Shown here piece by piece: positions 18,538 through 28,244 of a DNA stretch of 58,375 nucleotides. Origin of the DNA: Pseudoxanthomonas koreensis (GTDB taxonomy: Bacteria; Pseudomonadota; Gammaproteobacteria; Xanthomonadales; Xanthomonadaceae). Where the stretch lies: contig NZ_PDWM01000018.1 of assembly GCF_010093225.1 (NCBI RefSeq), positions 1-58,375 of the forward strand. Direction: 5' to 3'. Numbering within the stretch: the stretch's first letter is position 1; every line of letters starts with the position of its first letter. The notes under the pieces are model-generated. The model saw only the letters and a list, made by a program, of their open reading frames with translations. It made no database searches and was not told the origin of the DNA. A program made the translations under genes and the position numbers.

Positions 18538-18588
18538 CGGACAGGGAAGGGTCGCGTGACGCAACGCGCGTGGCAGCCTCACAGGCTG

Positions 18589-18617
18589 TTGACGTGCATG
18601 TTTACGCGTTCTATACT
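18589..18617 (+). promoter_or_regulatory. Sigma70 promoter of the S10 operon
   Basis: TTGACG (18589-18594), 17-bp spacer, TATACT (18612-18617). Start expected at about 18624, giving a leader near 158 nt before rpsJ. The hexamers are the same as in the rpsL promoter. Confidence 0.85.
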
Positions 18618-18626
18618 TTTCCGTCT

Positions 18627-18660
18627 GGGCAGACCGGCTTGCTGGTCTGCCCGCGCTTTT
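18627..18660 (+). terminator. Attenuator-like hairpin in the rpsJ leader
   Basis: 9-bp stem GGGCAGACC (18627-18635) with GGTCTGCCC (18644-18652), 8-nt loop, then GCGCTTTT. In E. coli L4 controls the S10 operon through an attenuator hairpin in the leader. This one is much nearer the start and of simpler form, so homology is not claimed. Confidence 0.7.
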
Positions 18661-18781
18661 GGGGGCCGGCAGCGCCGGCTCCCGCCCGCAGGCAACGCCT
18701 GGTGGGCGAACAGGAACCCTGAAACCGGGGCAGGCATCCCAGAGGCCGCGCCCGTCGCTCTTTTAACGAAGGAACTCCGTC

Positions 18782-19093
18782 ATGGCGGACCAAAAGATCC
18801 GGATTCGGCTCAAGGCGTTCGATCACCGTTTGATCGACCGTTCGGCCAGCGAGATCGTCGAAACGGCCAAGAGGACCGGCGCGCAGGTGCGTGGCCCGAT
18901 CCCGCTGCCGACCAAGATCGAGCGCTACACCATTCTCGTCTCCCCGCATGCCGACAAGGATGCGCGCGACCAGTACGAGACCCGCACGCACAAGCGCGTG
19001 CTCGACATCGTCGACCCCAACGACAAGACCGTGGACGCGCTGATGAAGCTCGAGCTCGCGGCTGGCGTCGACGTCCAGATCAAGCTCGCCTGA
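18782..19093 (+). CDS. rpsJ: 30S ribosomal protein S10 (NusE)
   Basis: Head protein of the 30S subunit that also acts as NusE, joining NusG and NusB in antitermination. 103 aa, full length, with [18 protein letters not shown] at the start and [12 protein letters not shown] in the middle. ATG follows a GAAGGAA ribosome site. First gene of the S10 cluster. Confidence 0.98.
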
Positions 19094-19104
19094 GGACTGC
19101 CGAC

Positions 19105-19755
19105 ATGACGAAGAAGTATTCGTTGGGTCTGGTCGGCCGCAAGGCCGGCATGAGCCGGGTCTTCACCGATGATGGCCGTTCCATCCCGGTGACCCTGATC
19201 GAGGCCACCCCGAACCGCATCACCCAGATCAAGACCGTCGAAGCCGACGGCTACAGCGCCGTCCAGGTGACGGCCGGCTCGCGCCGCGCCGCGCTGGTCA
19301 ACAAGCCGCTGGCCGGGCACTACGCCAAGGCCAAGGTCGAAGCCGGCCGTGGCCTGTGGGAGTTCCGCGTCGCCGACGACAAGCTCGGTGACTTCGCCGT
19401 TGGTGGCGAGATCAAGGCTGACATCTTCGAGGTCGGCCAGATCGTCGACGTCCAGGGCGTGACCAAGGGCAAGGGCTTCCAGGGCACGATCAAGCGCCAC
19501 AACTTCACCATGGGCGACGCCACCCACGGCAACTCGCTGTCGCATCGCTCGCCGGGTTCGATCGGCCAGCGGCAGACGCCGGGCCGCGTGTTCCCGGGCA
19601 AGAAGATGTCCGGCCACATGGGCGCCGAAACGCAGAGCGCGCAGAACCTGGAAGTGGTTCGCGTCGATGCCGAGCGCGGCCTGATCGCCGTCCGCGGCGC
19701 CGTCCCGGGTGCCCCGGGTGGCGACGTGGTCGTGCGCCCGGCGAGCAAGGCGTAA
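19105..19755 (+). CDS. rplC: 50S ribosomal protein L3
   Basis: Early assembly protein reaching toward the peptidyl-transferase centre. Start at ATG 19105 ([20 protein letters not shown]) gives 216 aa; the open frame extends far upstream but is not conserved there. The motif [19 protein letters not shown] includes the conserved Gln region that PrmB methylates in other bacteria. It lies 11 bp after rpsJ. Confidence 0.97.
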   Translation: MTKKYSLGLVGRKAGMSRVFTDDGRSIPVTLIEATPNRITQIKTVEADGYSAVQVTAGSRRAALVNKPLAGHYAKAKVEAGRGLWEFRVADDKLGDFAVGGEIKADIFEVGQIVDVQGVTKGKGFQGTIKRHNFTMGDATHGNSLSHRSPGSIGQRQTPGRVFPGKKMSGHMGAETQSAQNLEVVRVDAERGLIAVRGAVPGAPGGDVVVRPASKA

Positions 19756-19766
19756 GGAGAATCACC

Positions 19767-20372
19767 ATGGAACTCACCATTACGGGTAGCGCCAACAAGC
19801 TGTCGGTTTCCGACGAAGTGTTCGGCCGCGATTTCAGCGAGGACCTGGTCCACCAGGTCGTCGTCGCCTACCGCAACGCTGGTCGCGCCGGCACCAAGGC
19901 GCAGAAGACCCGCGCCGAGGTCAACGGCACCACCAAGAAGTCGAAGAAGCAGAAGGGCGGCGGCGCGCGTCATGGCGCCCTGACGGCCCCGATCTTCGTC
20001 GGCGGCGGCGTGACCTTCGCGGCCAAGCCGCGCAGCTTCGCGCAGAAGGTCAACCGCAAGCAGTACCGCGCCGCGATGGCCGCGATCCTGTCGGAGCTCA
20101 ACCGCCAGGGTCGCCTGACGGTCGTCGAGTCGTTCGACATCGACGCGCCGAAGACCAGCGGCCTGGTGGAGAAGCTGGCCGGCCTGGACCTGGGCAAGCG
20201 TCCGCTGATCGTCACCGAGGACGCGTCCGAGAACCTGTTCCTGTCGGCCCGCAACCTGCCTTACGTGCAGGTCCGCGACGTGCAGGGCCTGGATCCGGTC
20301 GCCCTGGTCGCCGCCGATTCCGTGCTGATCACCGCCGATGCGGTCAAGAAGGTCGAGGAGTGGCTGGCATGA
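19767..20372 (+). CDS. rplD: 50S ribosomal protein L4
   Basis: Lines the nascent-peptide tunnel; in enterobacteria it represses the S10 operon. 201 aa. The tunnel loop ([19 protein letters not shown], about residues 52-71) is complete and macrolide-sensitive in form. Its stop overlaps the rplW start (ATGA at 20369-20372). Confidence 0.98.
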   Translation: MELTITGSANKLSVSDEVFGRDFSEDLVHQVVVAYRNAGRAGTKAQKTRAEVNGTTKKSKKQKGGGARHGALTAPIFVGGGVTFAAKPRSFAQKVNRKQYRAAMAAILSELNRQGRLTVVESFDIDAPKTSGLVEKLAGLDLGKRPLIVTEDASENLFLSARNLPYVQVRDVQGLDPVALVAADSVLITADAVKKVEEWLA

Positions 20373-20668
20373 GCGCCAACGAGAAAGTTTTCAGCGTGCT
20401 GCTCGCGCCGCGCGTGTCCGAAAAGACCGCGCGCCTGCAGGAAGTCAGCAACCAGTACGTGTTCGAAGTTTCGAACGACGCCACCAAGGCCGAAGTGAAG
20501 GCCGCCGTGGAGCAGCTGTTCGACGTCAAGGTCGAGTCGGTCAACGTCGTCAACGTGAAGGGCAAGAACAAGTCCTTCCGCTTCCGTTCCGGTCGCCGTG
20601 GCGACTGGCGTAAGGCGTACGTGCGCCTGGCCGACGGCCAGAGCATCGACGTGTCCGCGAAGGCCTGA
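20369..20668 (+). CDS. rplW: 50S ribosomal protein L23
   Basis: Tunnel-exit protein that docks trigger factor and SRP. 99 aa from ATG 20369 ([19 protein letters not shown]), overlapping the rplD stop by four bases, which favours coupled translation. An ATG three codons upstream is less likely. Confidence 0.96.
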   Translation: MSANEKVFSVLLAPRVSEKTARLQEVSNQYVFEVSNDATKAEVKAAVEQLFDVKVESVNVVNVKGKNKSFRFRSGRRGDWRKAYVRLADGQSIDVSAKA

Positions 20669-20678
20669 GGGTAAACCC

Positions 20679-21506
20679 ATGCCATTGATGAAATTCAAGC
20701 CCACCTCCGCCGGCCGCCGTTCCGCGGTCCGCGTGGTCACCCCCGACCTGCACAAGGGTGCCCCGCACGCCGCGCTGGTCGAGAAGCAGAGCAAGTCGGG
20801 TGGCCGCAACCACCACGGCCGCATCACCGTCCGCCACGTCGGCGGCGGCCACAAGCAGCACTACCGCCTGATCGACTTCAAGCGCAACAAGGAAGGCATC
20901 GTCGCGCGCGTCGAGCGGATCGAGTACGACCCGAATCGCACCGCGCACATCGCCCTGCTGTGCTACGTCGACGGCGAGCGCCGCTACATCATCGCGCCGA
21001 AGGGCCTGAAGGCCGGCGACCAGGTGATCGCCGGTTCCGATGCCCCGATCAAGGCCGGCAACACCCTGCCGCTGCGCAACATCCCGGTCGGCACCACGGT
21101 GCATTGCATCGAGCTGAAGCCGGGCAAGGGCGCGCAGATCGCGCGTGCCGCCGGCGCCGGCGTGCAGCTGGTCGCCCGCGAAGGCACCCATGCGCTGCTG
21201 CGCCTGCGTTCGGGCGAGATGCGCAAGGTCCCGGCCGAGTGCCGCGCGACCATCGGCGAAGTCGGCAACGACGAGCACAACCTGGAGAAGCTGGGCAAGG
21301 CCGGTGCCAAGCGCTGGCGCGGCGTCAAGCCGACCGTCCGCGGCGCGGCCATGAACCCGGTCGACCACCCGCACGGTGGCGGCGAGGCCAAGGCCGGCCA
21401 GGGCAACCCGCATCCGGTCACCCCGTGGGGCGTGCCGACCAAGGGTTACAAGACGCGCAAGAACAAGCGCACCCAGCAATTCATCGTCCGTGATCGTAGG
21501 GGCTAA
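20679..21506 (+). CDS. rplB: 50S ribosomal protein L2
   Basis: Core protein near the peptidyl-transferase centre. Start ATG 20679 ([19 protein letters not shown]), 275 aa. The C-terminal motif [15 protein letters not shown]-like sequence is present as [16 protein letters not shown] with the essential histidine. Follows rplW after 10 bp. Confidence 0.98.
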   Translation: MPLMKFKPTSAGRRSAVRVVTPDLHKGAPHAALVEKQSKSGGRNHHGRITVRHVGGGHKQHYRLIDFKRNKEGIVARVERIEYDPNRTAHIALLCYVDGERRYIIAPKGLKAGDQVIAGSDAPIKAGNTLPLRNIPVGTTVHCIELKPGKGAQIARAAGAGVQLVAREGTHALLRLRSGEMRKVPAECRATIGEVGNDEHNLEKLGKAGAKRWRGVKPTVRGAAMNPVDHPHGGGEAKAGQGNPHPVTPWGVPTKGYKTRKNKRTQQFIVRDRRG

Positions 21507-21512
21507 TCGACC

Positions 21513-21779
21513 ATGCCACGTTCCCTCAAGAAAGGCCCGTTCGTCGATCACCACCTCGTCAAGAAGGTGGAGGCCGCGGGCGGCAGCAAGCGCCCGATCA
21601 AGACCTGGTCGCGTCGTTCCATGATCCTGCCGGAAATGGTCGGATTCACCATCGCCGTGCACAACGGCAAGAACCATGTCCCGGTCCTCGTGAACGAGAA
21701 CATGGTCGGCCACAAGCTCGGCGAGTTCGCTGTCACCCGGACCTTCAAGGGTCACGGCGGCGACAAGAAGTCGAAGTAA
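21513..21779 (+). CDS. rpsS: 30S ribosomal protein S19
   Basis: Head protein that contacts S13 and the A-site tRNA. 88 aa, [19 protein letters not shown] to [11 protein letters not shown], normal length. Confidence 0.98.
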   Translation: MPRSLKKGPFVDHHLVKKVEAAGGSKRPIKTWSRRSMILPEMVGFTIAVHNGKNHVPVLVNENMVGHKLGEFAVTRTFKGHGGDKKSK

Positions 21780-21789
21780 GGAGATGACC

Positions 21790-22125
21790 ATGGAAGCGAA
21801 AGCCATCCTGCGCACCGCGCGCATCTCCCCGCAGAAGGCCCGCCTGGTCGCCGACCAGGTGCGTGGCCTGCCGGCCGAACGCGCCGTCAACCTGCTGAAG
21901 TTCTCCGACAAGAAGGCCGCCGCCCTGATCAAGAAGGTCGTCGAGTCCGCCATCGCCAACGCCGAGAACAACCAGGGCGCCGACGTCGACGCGCTCAAGG
22001 TCAAGACCATCATGGTCGACGAGGGTCCGACGCTGAAGCGCTTCATGGCGCGTGCGAAGGGCCGCGGCACCCGCATCCTGAAGCGGACCAGCCACATCAC
22101 CGTCGTCGTCGGAGAGGGCAAGTAA
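21790..22125 (+). CDS. rplV: 50S ribosomal protein L22
   Basis: Tunnel-constriction protein with a beta-hairpin loop. Two in-frame ATGs occur, at 21784 and 21790. The AAGGAG site at 21778-21783 leaves six bases before the second but none before the first, so 21790 is chosen ([20 protein letters not shown], 111 aa). rpsC begins one base after its stop. Confidence 0.95.
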   Translation: MEAKAILRTARISPQKARLVADQVRGLPAERAVNLLKFSDKKAAALIKKVVESAIANAENNQGADVDALKVKTIMVDEGPTLKRFMARAKGRGTRILKRTSHITVVVGEGK

Positions 22126-22126
22126 T

Positions 22127-22855
22127 ATGGGTCACAAAGTTCACCCCACCGGCATCCGTCTTGGCATCGCCAAGGACTGGAATTCGAAGTGGTACGCCGA
22201 CAAGGGCGAGTACGCCCAGTACCTGGCGGCCGACCTGAAGGTGCGCGAGATGCTGCGCAAGAAGCTGGCGCAGGCCGGGATCAGCAAGATCCTGATCGAG
22301 CGCCCGGCCAAGACCGCGCGCGTCACGATCCACACCGCCCGCCCGGGCGTGGTGATCGGCAAGCGCGGCGAGGACATCGAGAAGCTGCGCAAGGAAGTCA
22401 GCGCGCTGATGGGCGTCCCGGCGCACATCAACGTGACCGAGGTCCGCAAGCCGGAGCTCGACGCGCAGCTGGTCGCCGAGTCGATCGCGCAGCAGCTCGA
22501 GCGCCGCATCATGTTCCGCCGCGCGATGAAGCGCGCCGTCGGCAACGCGATGCGCCTCGGGGCCCTGGGCATCAAGGTCAACGTCGCCGGCCGCCTGAAC
22601 GGTGCCGAGATCGCCCGTTCGGAGTGGTACCGCGAAGGCCGCGTGCCGCTGCATACCCTGCGCGCGGACATCGATTACGGCTTCGCCGAGGCGCACACCA
22701 CCTACGGCGTGATCGGCATCAAGGTATGGGTCTACAAGGGCGAGATCTTCGACTTCGCCCAGGTCGGACAGGAGAAGCAGGAAGAAGCCAGCAGCCCGCG
22801 CGGCGAGCGCGGCGACCGCGAGCGTCCCTCCCGTCCCGCACGTGAAGCGAGGTAA
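22127..22855 (+). CDS. rpsC: 30S ribosomal protein S3
   Basis: mRNA-entry protein with helicase activity shared with S4 and S5. 242 aa. KH domain with [13 protein letters not shown] near residue 75. The final 20-25 residues are a charged Arg/Glu/Ser tail ([20 protein letters not shown]), longer than the core needs. Confidence 0.98.
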   Translation: MGHKVHPTGIRLGIAKDWNSKWYADKGEYAQYLAADLKVREMLRKKLAQAGISKILIERPAKTARVTIHTARPGVVIGKRGEDIEKLRKEVSALMGVPAHINVTEVRKPELDAQLVAESIAQQLERRIMFRRAMKRAVGNAMRLGALGIKVNVAGRLNGAEIARSEWYREGRVPLHTLRADIDYGFAEAHTTYGVIGIKVWVYKGEIFDFAQVGQEKQEEASSPRGERGDRERPSRPAREAR

Positions 22856-22860
22856 CGGCG

Positions 22861-23274
22861 ATGTTGCAACCCAAGCGAACCAAGTTCCGCAAGCAGTTCA
22901 AGGGCCGTAACGACGGCCTGAGCTGGAGCGCAAACGCCGTGTCCTTCGGCGAGTACGGCCTGAAGGCCACCGACCATGGCCGCCTGACCGCGCGCCAGAT
23001 CGAGGCGGCCCGCCGCACGATCAGCCGCTACGTCAAGCGCGGCGGCAAGATGTGGATCCGCGTGTTCCCGGACAAGCCGATCACCCAGAAGCCGATCGAA
23101 GTCCGCATGGGCTCGGGCAAGGGCAACGTCGAGTACTGGGTCGCCCAGATCCAGCCCGGCCGCATGATCTATGAAATCGAGGGTGTGCCGGAGGACCAGG
23201 CGCGCGAGGCGTTCCGCCTGGCGGCCGCCAAGCTCTCGGTCACCACCACCTTCGTGACCCGTACGGTGCGCTAA
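22861..23274 (+). CDS. rplP: 50S ribosomal protein L16
   Basis: Binds near the A-site tRNA elbow and is needed for late 50S assembly. 137 aa, [20 protein letters not shown] start. The stop TAA shares its last A with the rpmC start. Confidence 0.98.
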   Translation: MLQPKRTKFRKQFKGRNDGLSWSANAVSFGEYGLKATDHGRLTARQIEAARRTISRYVKRGGKMWIRVFPDKPITQKPIEVRMGSGKGNVEYWVAQIQPGRMIYEIEGVPEDQAREAFRLAAAKLSVTTTFVTRTVR

Positions 23275-23462
23275 TGGCTACGATCAACGAACTCCGCGAA
23301 AAGTCGGCCGACGAGCTGAAGGCCCACCTGCTGGACCTGCGCAAGGAGCAGTTCTCCCTGCGCATGCAGCGGGCGACCGGCCAGCAGACGAAGACCCACG
23401 AAACCCGCCAGGTGCGCCGCGAGATCGCTCGCGTGAAGACCCTGCTCGGCGGCAACCAGTAA
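23274..23462 (+). CDS. rpmC: 50S ribosomal protein L29
   Basis: Small tunnel-exit protein next to L23. 62 aa ([20 protein letters not shown]). One-base overlap with rplP (TAATG). Confidence 0.97.
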   Translation: MATINELREKSADELKAHLLDLRKEQFSLRMQRATGQQTKTHETRQVRREIARVKTLLGGNQ

Positions 23463-23474
23463 GGGATCGCAGCG

Positions 23475-23741
23475 ATGAGCGACAACAACGAAAAGACGCT
23501 GCGCACGGTCGAAGGCCGCGTCGTCAGCAACAAGATGGACAAGACGGTCACCGTGCTCGTCGAGCGCCAGGTCAAGCATGCGCTGTACGGCAAGTACATC
23601 AAGCGCTCGACCAAGCTCCACGCCCACGATGCCGACAACAGCTGCAACGAGGGTGACGTGGTGCGCGTGACCGAGATCGCGCCGCTGTCCAAGACCAAGA
23701 ACTGGCGCGTGGTGGAAGTCATCACCCGCGCGGCTGAATAA
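23475..23741 (+). CDS. rpsQ: 30S ribosomal protein S17
   Basis: Primary 16S rRNA binder of the 30S body with an OB fold. 88 aa; the conserved [19 protein letters not shown] strand region and an intact C-terminus are present. Confidence 0.97.
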   Translation: MSDNNEKTLRTVEGRVVSNKMDKTVTVLVERQVKHALYGKYIKRSTKLHAHDADNSCNEGDVVRVTEIAPLSKTKNWRVVEVITRAAE

Positions 23742-23753
23742 GAGGGCTGAGAC

Positions 23754-24122
23754 ATGATCCAGGTGCAAAGCTACCTCGAAGCCGCCGACAACTCCGGCGC
23801 CAAGGAAATGATGTGCATCAAGGTGCTGGGCGGCTCCAAGCGCCGCTACGCCGGCATCGGCGACATCATCAAGGTGACCGTCAAGGACGCGATCCCGCGC
23901 GGCAAGGTCAAGAAGGGCGAGATCTACGACGCCGTCGTGGTCCGTACCCGCAAGGGCGTCCGTCGTGCCGACGGTTCGCTTATCCGCTTCGATGGCAACG
24001 CCGCCGTCCTGCTGAACAACAAGCAGGAGCCGATCGGTACCCGTATCTTCGGACCGGTGACCCGTGAGCTGCGTTCCGAGAAGTTCATGAAGATCGTTTC
24101 GCTCGCGCCCGAAGTGCTCTGA
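23754..24122 (+). CDS. rplN: 50S ribosomal protein L14
   Basis: Interface protein contacting L19 and 16S rRNA; also the docking site of RsfS. 122 aa with [20 protein letters not shown] at the start and the conserved C-terminal APEVL. First gene of the spc cluster after rpsQ. Confidence 0.98.
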   Translation: MIQVQSYLEAADNSGAKEMMCIKVLGGSKRRYAGIGDIIKVTVKDAIPRGKVKKGEIYDAVVVRTRKGVRRADGSLIRFDGNAAVLLNNKQEPIGTRIFGPVTRELRSEKFMKIVSLAPEVL

Positions 24123-24137
24123 GCGGAGGAAGCAGAC

Positions 24138-24455
24138 ATGGCAAACCGTATCAAGAAGGGCGACCAGGTCGTCGTCACCACCGGCAAGGACAAGGGCAAG
24201 CAGGGCGAGGTTGTGCGCGTTGAGGGCGACCGCGTGGTCGTCTCCAACATCAACCTGGTCAAGCGCCACACCAAGCCGAACCCGCAGGCGGGCGTCGCCG
24301 GCGGCGTGGTCGAGCGCGAAGCCTCGATCCACATTTCCAACGTCATGCCGCTCAACCCCGCCACCGGCAAGGGCGAGCGCATCGGTTTCAAGGTCCTGGA
24401 GGATGGACGCAAACTGCGTGTGTTCCGCTCCAGTGGTGAGGCGCTCGACGCCTGA
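24138..24455 (+). CDS. rplX: 50S ribosomal protein L24
   Basis: Assembly initiator protein at the tunnel exit with a KOW motif ([19 protein letters not shown]). 105 aa, normal length. Confidence 0.98.
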   Translation: MANRIKKGDQVVVTTGKDKGKQGEVVRVEGDRVVVSNINLVKRHTKPNPQAGVAGGVVEREASIHISNVMPLNPATGKGERIGFKVLEDGRKLRVFRSSGEALDA

Positions 24456-24466
24456 GGAATGAAGCA

Positions 24467-25009
24467 ATGACCACGCGGCTCGAAAAGATCTACAAGGAAC
24501 AGGTTGTGCCGGCTCTCATGGAGAAGTTCGGCTACACCAATCCGATGGAAGTGCCCAGGCTCGTCAAGATCACGCTGAACATGGGCGTGGGCGAGGCTGC
24601 GGCCAACAAGAAGGTGCTGGAGAACGCACTCGCCGACATGGCCAAGATCGCCGGCCAGAAGCCGGTGACGACCAAGTCGCGCGTCTCGGTGGCGTCGTTC
24701 AAGATCCGCGACGGCTGGCCGATCGGCTGCAAGGTCACCCTGCGCCGGCACCAGATGTTCGAGTTCCTGGACCGCCTGATCAGCGTCTCGCTGCCGCGAG
24801 TGCGCGACTTCCGCGGCGTGTCCGGCCGTTCCTTCGACGGCCGCGGCAACTTCAACATGGGCGTCAAGGAGCAGATCATCTTCCCGGAGATCGATTTCGA
24901 CGCCGTCGACGCGGTGCGTGGCATGGATATCGCCATCACCACGACCGCCAAGACCGACGCCGAAGCGAAGGCGCTGCTCGAGGCGTTCAAGTTCCCGTTC
25001 CGCAACTAA
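24467..25009 (+). CDS. rplE: 50S ribosomal protein L5
   Basis: Central protuberance protein that binds 5S rRNA and the P-site tRNA. 180 aa; [21 protein letters not shown] and the closing [13 protein letters not shown] are typical. In E. coli S8 represses the spc operon by binding the rplE start region; I could not confirm such a fold here. Confidence 0.98.
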   Translation: MTTRLEKIYKEQVVPALMEKFGYTNPMEVPRLVKITLNMGVGEAAANKKVLENALADMAKIAGQKPVTTKSRVSVASFKIRDGWPIGCKVTLRRHQMFEFLDRLISVSLPRVRDFRGVSGRSFDGRGNFNMGVKEQIIFPEIDFDAVDAVRGMDIAITTTAKTDAEAKALLEAFKFPFRN

Positions 25010-25020
25010 GGCTTAGAGAC

Positions 25021-25326
25021 ATGGCAAAGACCTCCATGGTCAACCGCGACGCGAAGCGGGAAAAGCTGGCCAAGAAGTACGCGGCCAAGCGCGACGCCCT
25101 GAAGAAGGTCGTCTCCTCGCAGACCGCGTCGTACGAAGAGAAGATCGAGGCCGCGACCAGGCTGGCCAAGCTGCCGCGCGACTCCTCGCCGAGCCGCCAG
25201 CGCAACCGCTGCGAGCTGTCCGGTCGCCCGCGCGGCGTGTACAGCAAGTTCGGCCTGGGCCGCAACAAGCTGCGCGAAGCCACCATGCGCGGCGACGTGC
25301 CGGGCCTGCGCAAGGCCAGCTGGTAA
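25021..25326 (+). CDS. rpsN: 30S ribosomal protein S14 (zinc-free form)
   Basis: 30S head protein. 101 aa, the long zinc-free type without the CxxC pairs. C-terminal [19 protein letters not shown] is diagnostic. Followed by a 188-bp gap containing a hairpin and a promoter before rpsH, which is unusual inside the spc cluster. Confidence 0.98.
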   Translation: MAKTSMVNRDAKREKLAKKYAAKRDALKKVVSSQTASYEEKIEAATRLAKLPRDSSPSRQRNRCELSGRPRGVYSKFGLGRNKLREATMRGDVPGLRKASW

Positions 25327-25373
25327 GAAGGGCGGGGTGGCCCCGGCCGCCCGTCCCCGCAAGACCGGACGGG

Positions 25374-25399
25374 ACCGGCCCACAAGGCCGGTTTCTTCT
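25374..25399 (+). terminator. Hairpin after rpsN with pyrimidine tail
   Basis: 7-bp stem ACCGGCC (25374-25380) with GGCCGGT (25386-25392), loop CACAA, tail TTCTTCT. A partial terminator ahead of the rpsH promoter would let the two halves of the spc cluster be set separately. Confidence 0.55.
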
Positions 25400-25407
25400 G
25401 CTATGAT
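25399..25407 (+). promoter_or_regulatory. Extended -10 promoter before rpsH
   Basis: TGCTATGAT: TATGAT (25402-25407) with the TGn extension, no clear -35. Expected start near 25414. Two near-identical small stem-loops follow: CCCGG-CTCCT-CCGGG (25419-25433) and CCCGG-CCTCCT-CCGGG (25447-25462). Confidence 0.6.
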
Positions 25408-25514
25408 TGCCCGCTTCCCCCGGCTCCTCCGGGCGGCGGTACAGGACCCGGCCTCCTCCGGGACACAATCCAGATTTCGCGAAAGCGGATATCGGTGCAC
25501 TCAAGGAACCATTC

Positions 25515-25913
25515 ATGAGCATGACTGATCCCATCGCCGACATGCTGGTCCGCATCAAGAATGCGGCCGCTGTGGGCAAGCAGACGGTGAAGCTGCCGTC
25601 CTCCAAGATCAAGGTCGCCATCGCCAACGTCCTCAAGGACGAGGGCTACATCGCCGACCTGCGCGTCGTCCAGGCCGAGAACAACAAGGCCGAACTCGAG
25701 ATCGTGCTGAAGTACTTCGAGGGCCGCCCGGTCATCGAGCAGCTCAAGCGCGCCTCGCGTTCGGGCCTGCGCCTGTACCGCGGCAAGAGCGAGCTGCCGA
25801 AGGTCCTTGGCGGCCTCGGCGTGGCCATCATCTCCACCTCGCAGGGCATCATGACCGATGCGCAGGCGCGTCGCGCCGGCGTTGGCGGCGAAGTCCTGTG
25901 CTACGTGGCCTAA
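25515..25913 (+). CDS. rpsH: 30S ribosomal protein S8
   Basis: Primary 16S rRNA binder and, in E. coli, the translational repressor of the spc operon. ATG 25515 gives 132 aa ([16 protein letters not shown]). C-terminal [19 protein letters not shown] is the family signature. A second ATG two codons in is possible. Confidence 0.97.
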   Translation: MSMTDPIADMLVRIKNAAAVGKQTVKLPSSKIKVAIANVLKDEGYIADLRVVQAENNKAELEIVLKYFEGRPVIEQLKRASRSGLRLYRGKSELPKVLGGLGVAIISTSQGIMTDAQARRAGVGGEVLCYVA

Positions 25914-25926
25914 GGAGTACGACGAC

Positions 25927-26454
25927 ATGTCCCGCGTAGCCAAGAAGCCGATCGCCCTGCCGAAGGGCGTCGAATTGAACATCCAGGACACCAGCGTCAG
26001 CGCCAAGGGTCCGAAGGGCACCCTGTCGCTTGCCAAGCCGGCCGGCGTGCAGATCGTGGTCGAGGACGGCAATGCCGTGCTGTCGGCCAACGATGCCTCG
26101 TTGGTGCCGCTGACCGGCACCGTCCGCGCGATCCTGGCCAACATGGTCAAGGGCGTTTCCGAGGGCTTCGAGCGCAAGCTCGAGCTGGTGGGCGTGGGCT
26201 ACCGCGCCGCGATGCAGGGCAAGGACCTGAGCCTGTCGCTCGGTTTCTCGCACCCGGTCGTGTACGCGGCGCCGGAAGGCATCACCATCAGCACCCCGAC
26301 CCAGACCGAAATCGTGGTCCAGGGCGCGGACAAGCAGCTGGTGGGCGAAGTCGCCGCCAAGATCCGCGCCTACCGCAAGCCGGAGCCGTACAAGGGCAAG
26401 GGCGTGAAGTATTCCGACGAAGTCATCATCCGCAAGGAAGCCAAGAAGGCGTAA
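25927..26454 (+). CDS. rplF: 50S ribosomal protein L6
   Basis: Near the factor-binding site. Start ATG 25927 ([18 protein letters not shown]), 175 aa. The C-terminal signature [19 protein letters not shown] is present. 13 bp after rpsH. Confidence 0.98.
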   Translation: MSRVAKKPIALPKGVELNIQDTSVSAKGPKGTLSLAKPAGVQIVVEDGNAVLSANDASLVPLTGTVRAILANMVKGVSEGFERKLELVGVGYRAAMQGKDLSLSLGFSHPVVYAAPEGITISTPTQTEIVVQGADKQLVGEVAAKIRAYRKPEPYKGKGVKYSDEVIIRKEAKKA

Positions 26455-26552
26455 GCGTTCGCGGGGCCATCCGCGGGAGCCCGGTCCTCCATGGCCGGAT
26501 CTGCCGCTACGAAGGCCTGCACCATCCTTCAGCTTCCACGAGGTAAACACAC

Positions 26553-26909
26553 ATGAGCATCAAGAACGACGCCCGCCTGCGCCGCGCCAAGTCCACCCGG
26601 GCCCACATCCGCAAGCTCGGCGTGCCGCGCCTGTCGGTGCTGCGCACCGGCCAGCACCTGTACGCGCAGCTGTTCACCGCCGATGGCGCCACCGTGATCG
26701 CGGCTGCCAACACCCTGCAGGCCGACGTCAAGGACGGCCTGACGAGCGGCAAGAACACCGAAGCGGCCGCCAAGGTCGGCAAGCTGCTCGCCGAGCGCGC
26801 CAGGGCCGCGGGCATCGAGAAGGTCGCTTTCGACCGCTCGGGCTACCGCTTCCACGGCCGCATCAAGGCGCTGGCCGACGCCGCCCGCGAGGGTGGCCTG
26901 CAGTTCTGA
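26553..26909 (+). CDS. rplR: 50S ribosomal protein L18
   Basis: Binds 5S rRNA with L5. 118 aa; the C-terminal [24 protein letters not shown] motif is complete (described in part: [15 protein letters not shown]). Separated by 98 bp from rplF and by a structured 153-bp gap from rpsE. Confidence 0.98.
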   Translation: MSIKNDARLRRAKSTRAHIRKLGVPRLSVLRTGQHLYAQLFTADGATVIAAANTLQADVKDGLTSGKNTEAAAKVGKLLAERARAAGIEKVAFDRSGYRFHGRIKALADAAREGGLQF

Positions 26910-27062
26910 TCCCCGGGGCCCGCTGCGGCGGGTCCGGCCTGCCGGCGCAGGGTGCGCCGGGCGCTGTCCTCCTTCTGCGGGGACATGACGTTGCACCGCG
27001 ACAGACCACAACCATAAGCGGCCGCGAGCCGTACATCCCATAACGAACACAGGAATACGGAA

Positions 27063-27605
27063 ATGGCAGAAGAGCGTCAGCAGCGCGGCCGCGATCGCGA
27101 TCGCAACCGCGAAGAGAAGGTCGACGACGGCATGATCGAGAAGCTGGTCGCGGTCAATCGCGTCAGCAAGACCGTCAAGGGCGGCCGCCAGTTCACCTTC
27201 ACCGCCCTGACCGTGGTCGGCGACGGCGACGGCAAGGTCGGTTTCGGCTACGGCAAGGCCCGCGAGGTCCCGGTGGCGATCCAGAAGTCGATGGAGTACG
27301 CGCGCAAGGGCATGCTCAACGTCGACCTGAACAACGGCACCCTGTGGCACCCGGTCAAGGCCGGCCACGGCGCGGCCCGCGTGTTCATGCAGCCGGCCTC
27401 TGAAGGTACCGGCGTGATCGCCGGCGGTGCCATGCGCGCCGTGCTCGAGGCGGTAGGCGTGAAGAACGTGCTGGCCAAGGCCGTCGGTTCGCGCAACCCG
27501 ATCAACCTGGTCCGCGCCACCCTGAAGGGCCTGGAGGCCATGCAGTCGCCGACGCAGATCGCGGCCAAGCGCGGCAAGAAGGCGGAGGAACTCCTCAATG
27601 GCTAA
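27063..27605 (+). CDS. rpsE: 30S ribosomal protein S5
   Basis: Fidelity protein at the mRNA entry tunnel. 180 aa with an Arg/Asp-rich extension at residues 3-20 ([17 protein letters not shown]). Conserved core [17 protein letters not shown]. Its end overlaps the rpmD start by 8 bases. Confidence 0.98.
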   Translation: MAEERQQRGRDRDRNREEKVDDGMIEKLVAVNRVSKTVKGGRQFTFTALTVVGDGDGKVGFGYGKAREVPVAIQKSMEYARKGMLNVDLNNGTLWHPVKAGHGAARVFMQPASEGTGVIAGGAMRAVLEAVGVKNVLAKAVGSRNPINLVRATLKGLEAMQSPTQIAAKRGKKAEELLNG

Positions 27606-27789
27606 CGAGTCCAACAAGACCGTCAAGGTGCGCCTGGTGCGCGGCCTTCGCGGCACCCAGTCCCGCCACCGCCTGTCGGTGAAGGCCCTGGGCCTGAACA
27701 AGCTCAACGACGTGCGCGAGCTGAAGGACAGCCCGCAGGTTCGTGGCCTCATCAACCAGCTGCACTATCTGGTGCGGGTCGAGGACTAA
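27598..27789 (+). CDS. rpmD: 50S ribosomal protein L30
   Basis: Small 23S rRNA-binding protein. 63 aa; [20 protein letters not shown] then [14 protein letters not shown]. Overlaps rpsE by 8 bases, pointing to coupled translation. Confidence 0.97.
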   Translation: MANESNKTVKVRLVRGLRGTQSRHRLSVKALGLNKLNDVRELKDSPQVRGLINQLHYLVRVED

Positions 27790-27799
27790 GGAGAACACC

Positions 27800-28237
27800 A
27801 TGCGTCTCAACACTCTCAAGCCCGCAGAGGGCGCCCGCCAGGAGCGCACCCGCGTCGGTCGCGGCATCGGTTCGGGCCTGGGCAAGACCGCTGGCCGCGG
27901 CCACAAGGGTTCGTTCGCGCGTTCCGGCAAGGGCAAGATCAAGGCCGGCTTCGAAGGCGGCCAGACCCCGATGCAGCGCCGCCTGCCGAAGATCGGCTTC
28001 CGCTCGATGACCGCCAAGGACACCGCCGAGGTGCTGCTGTACAAGCTGGCCCTGGTCGAAGGCGACACCGTCGACTTCGCCGCGCTGAAGGCGGCCAAGC
28101 TGGTCCCGTCGACCGCCAAGCGCGCCAAGATCGTCAAGAAGGGCGAGCTGACCCGCAAGCTGGTCATCAAGGGCGTGCAGCTCACCGCCGGCGCCAAGGC
28201 CGCGGTGGAAGCCGCCGGCGGCAGCATCGAGGAGTAA
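27800..28237 (+). CDS. rplO: 50S ribosomal protein L15
   Basis: Late-assembly 50S protein. ATG 27800 with AAGGAG upstream gives 145 aa ([20 protein letters not shown]). Gly-rich N-terminal extension [18 protein letters not shown] is typical. secY follows after 7 bp. Confidence 0.98.
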   Translation: MRLNTLKPAEGARQERTRVGRGIGSGLGKTAGRGHKGSFARSGKGKIKAGFEGGQTPMQRRLPKIGFRSMTAKDTAEVLLYKLALVEGDTVDFAALKAAKLVPSTAKRAKIVKKGELTRKLVIKGVQLTAGAKAAVEAAGGSIEE

Positions 28238-28244
28238 GCAGCAC

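Noticed and set aside
18466-19104. Long N-terminal extension of L3
   Set aside because: The frame is open but spans rpsJ in another frame and its promoter; ATG 19105 has a proper site and matches the L3 N-terminus.
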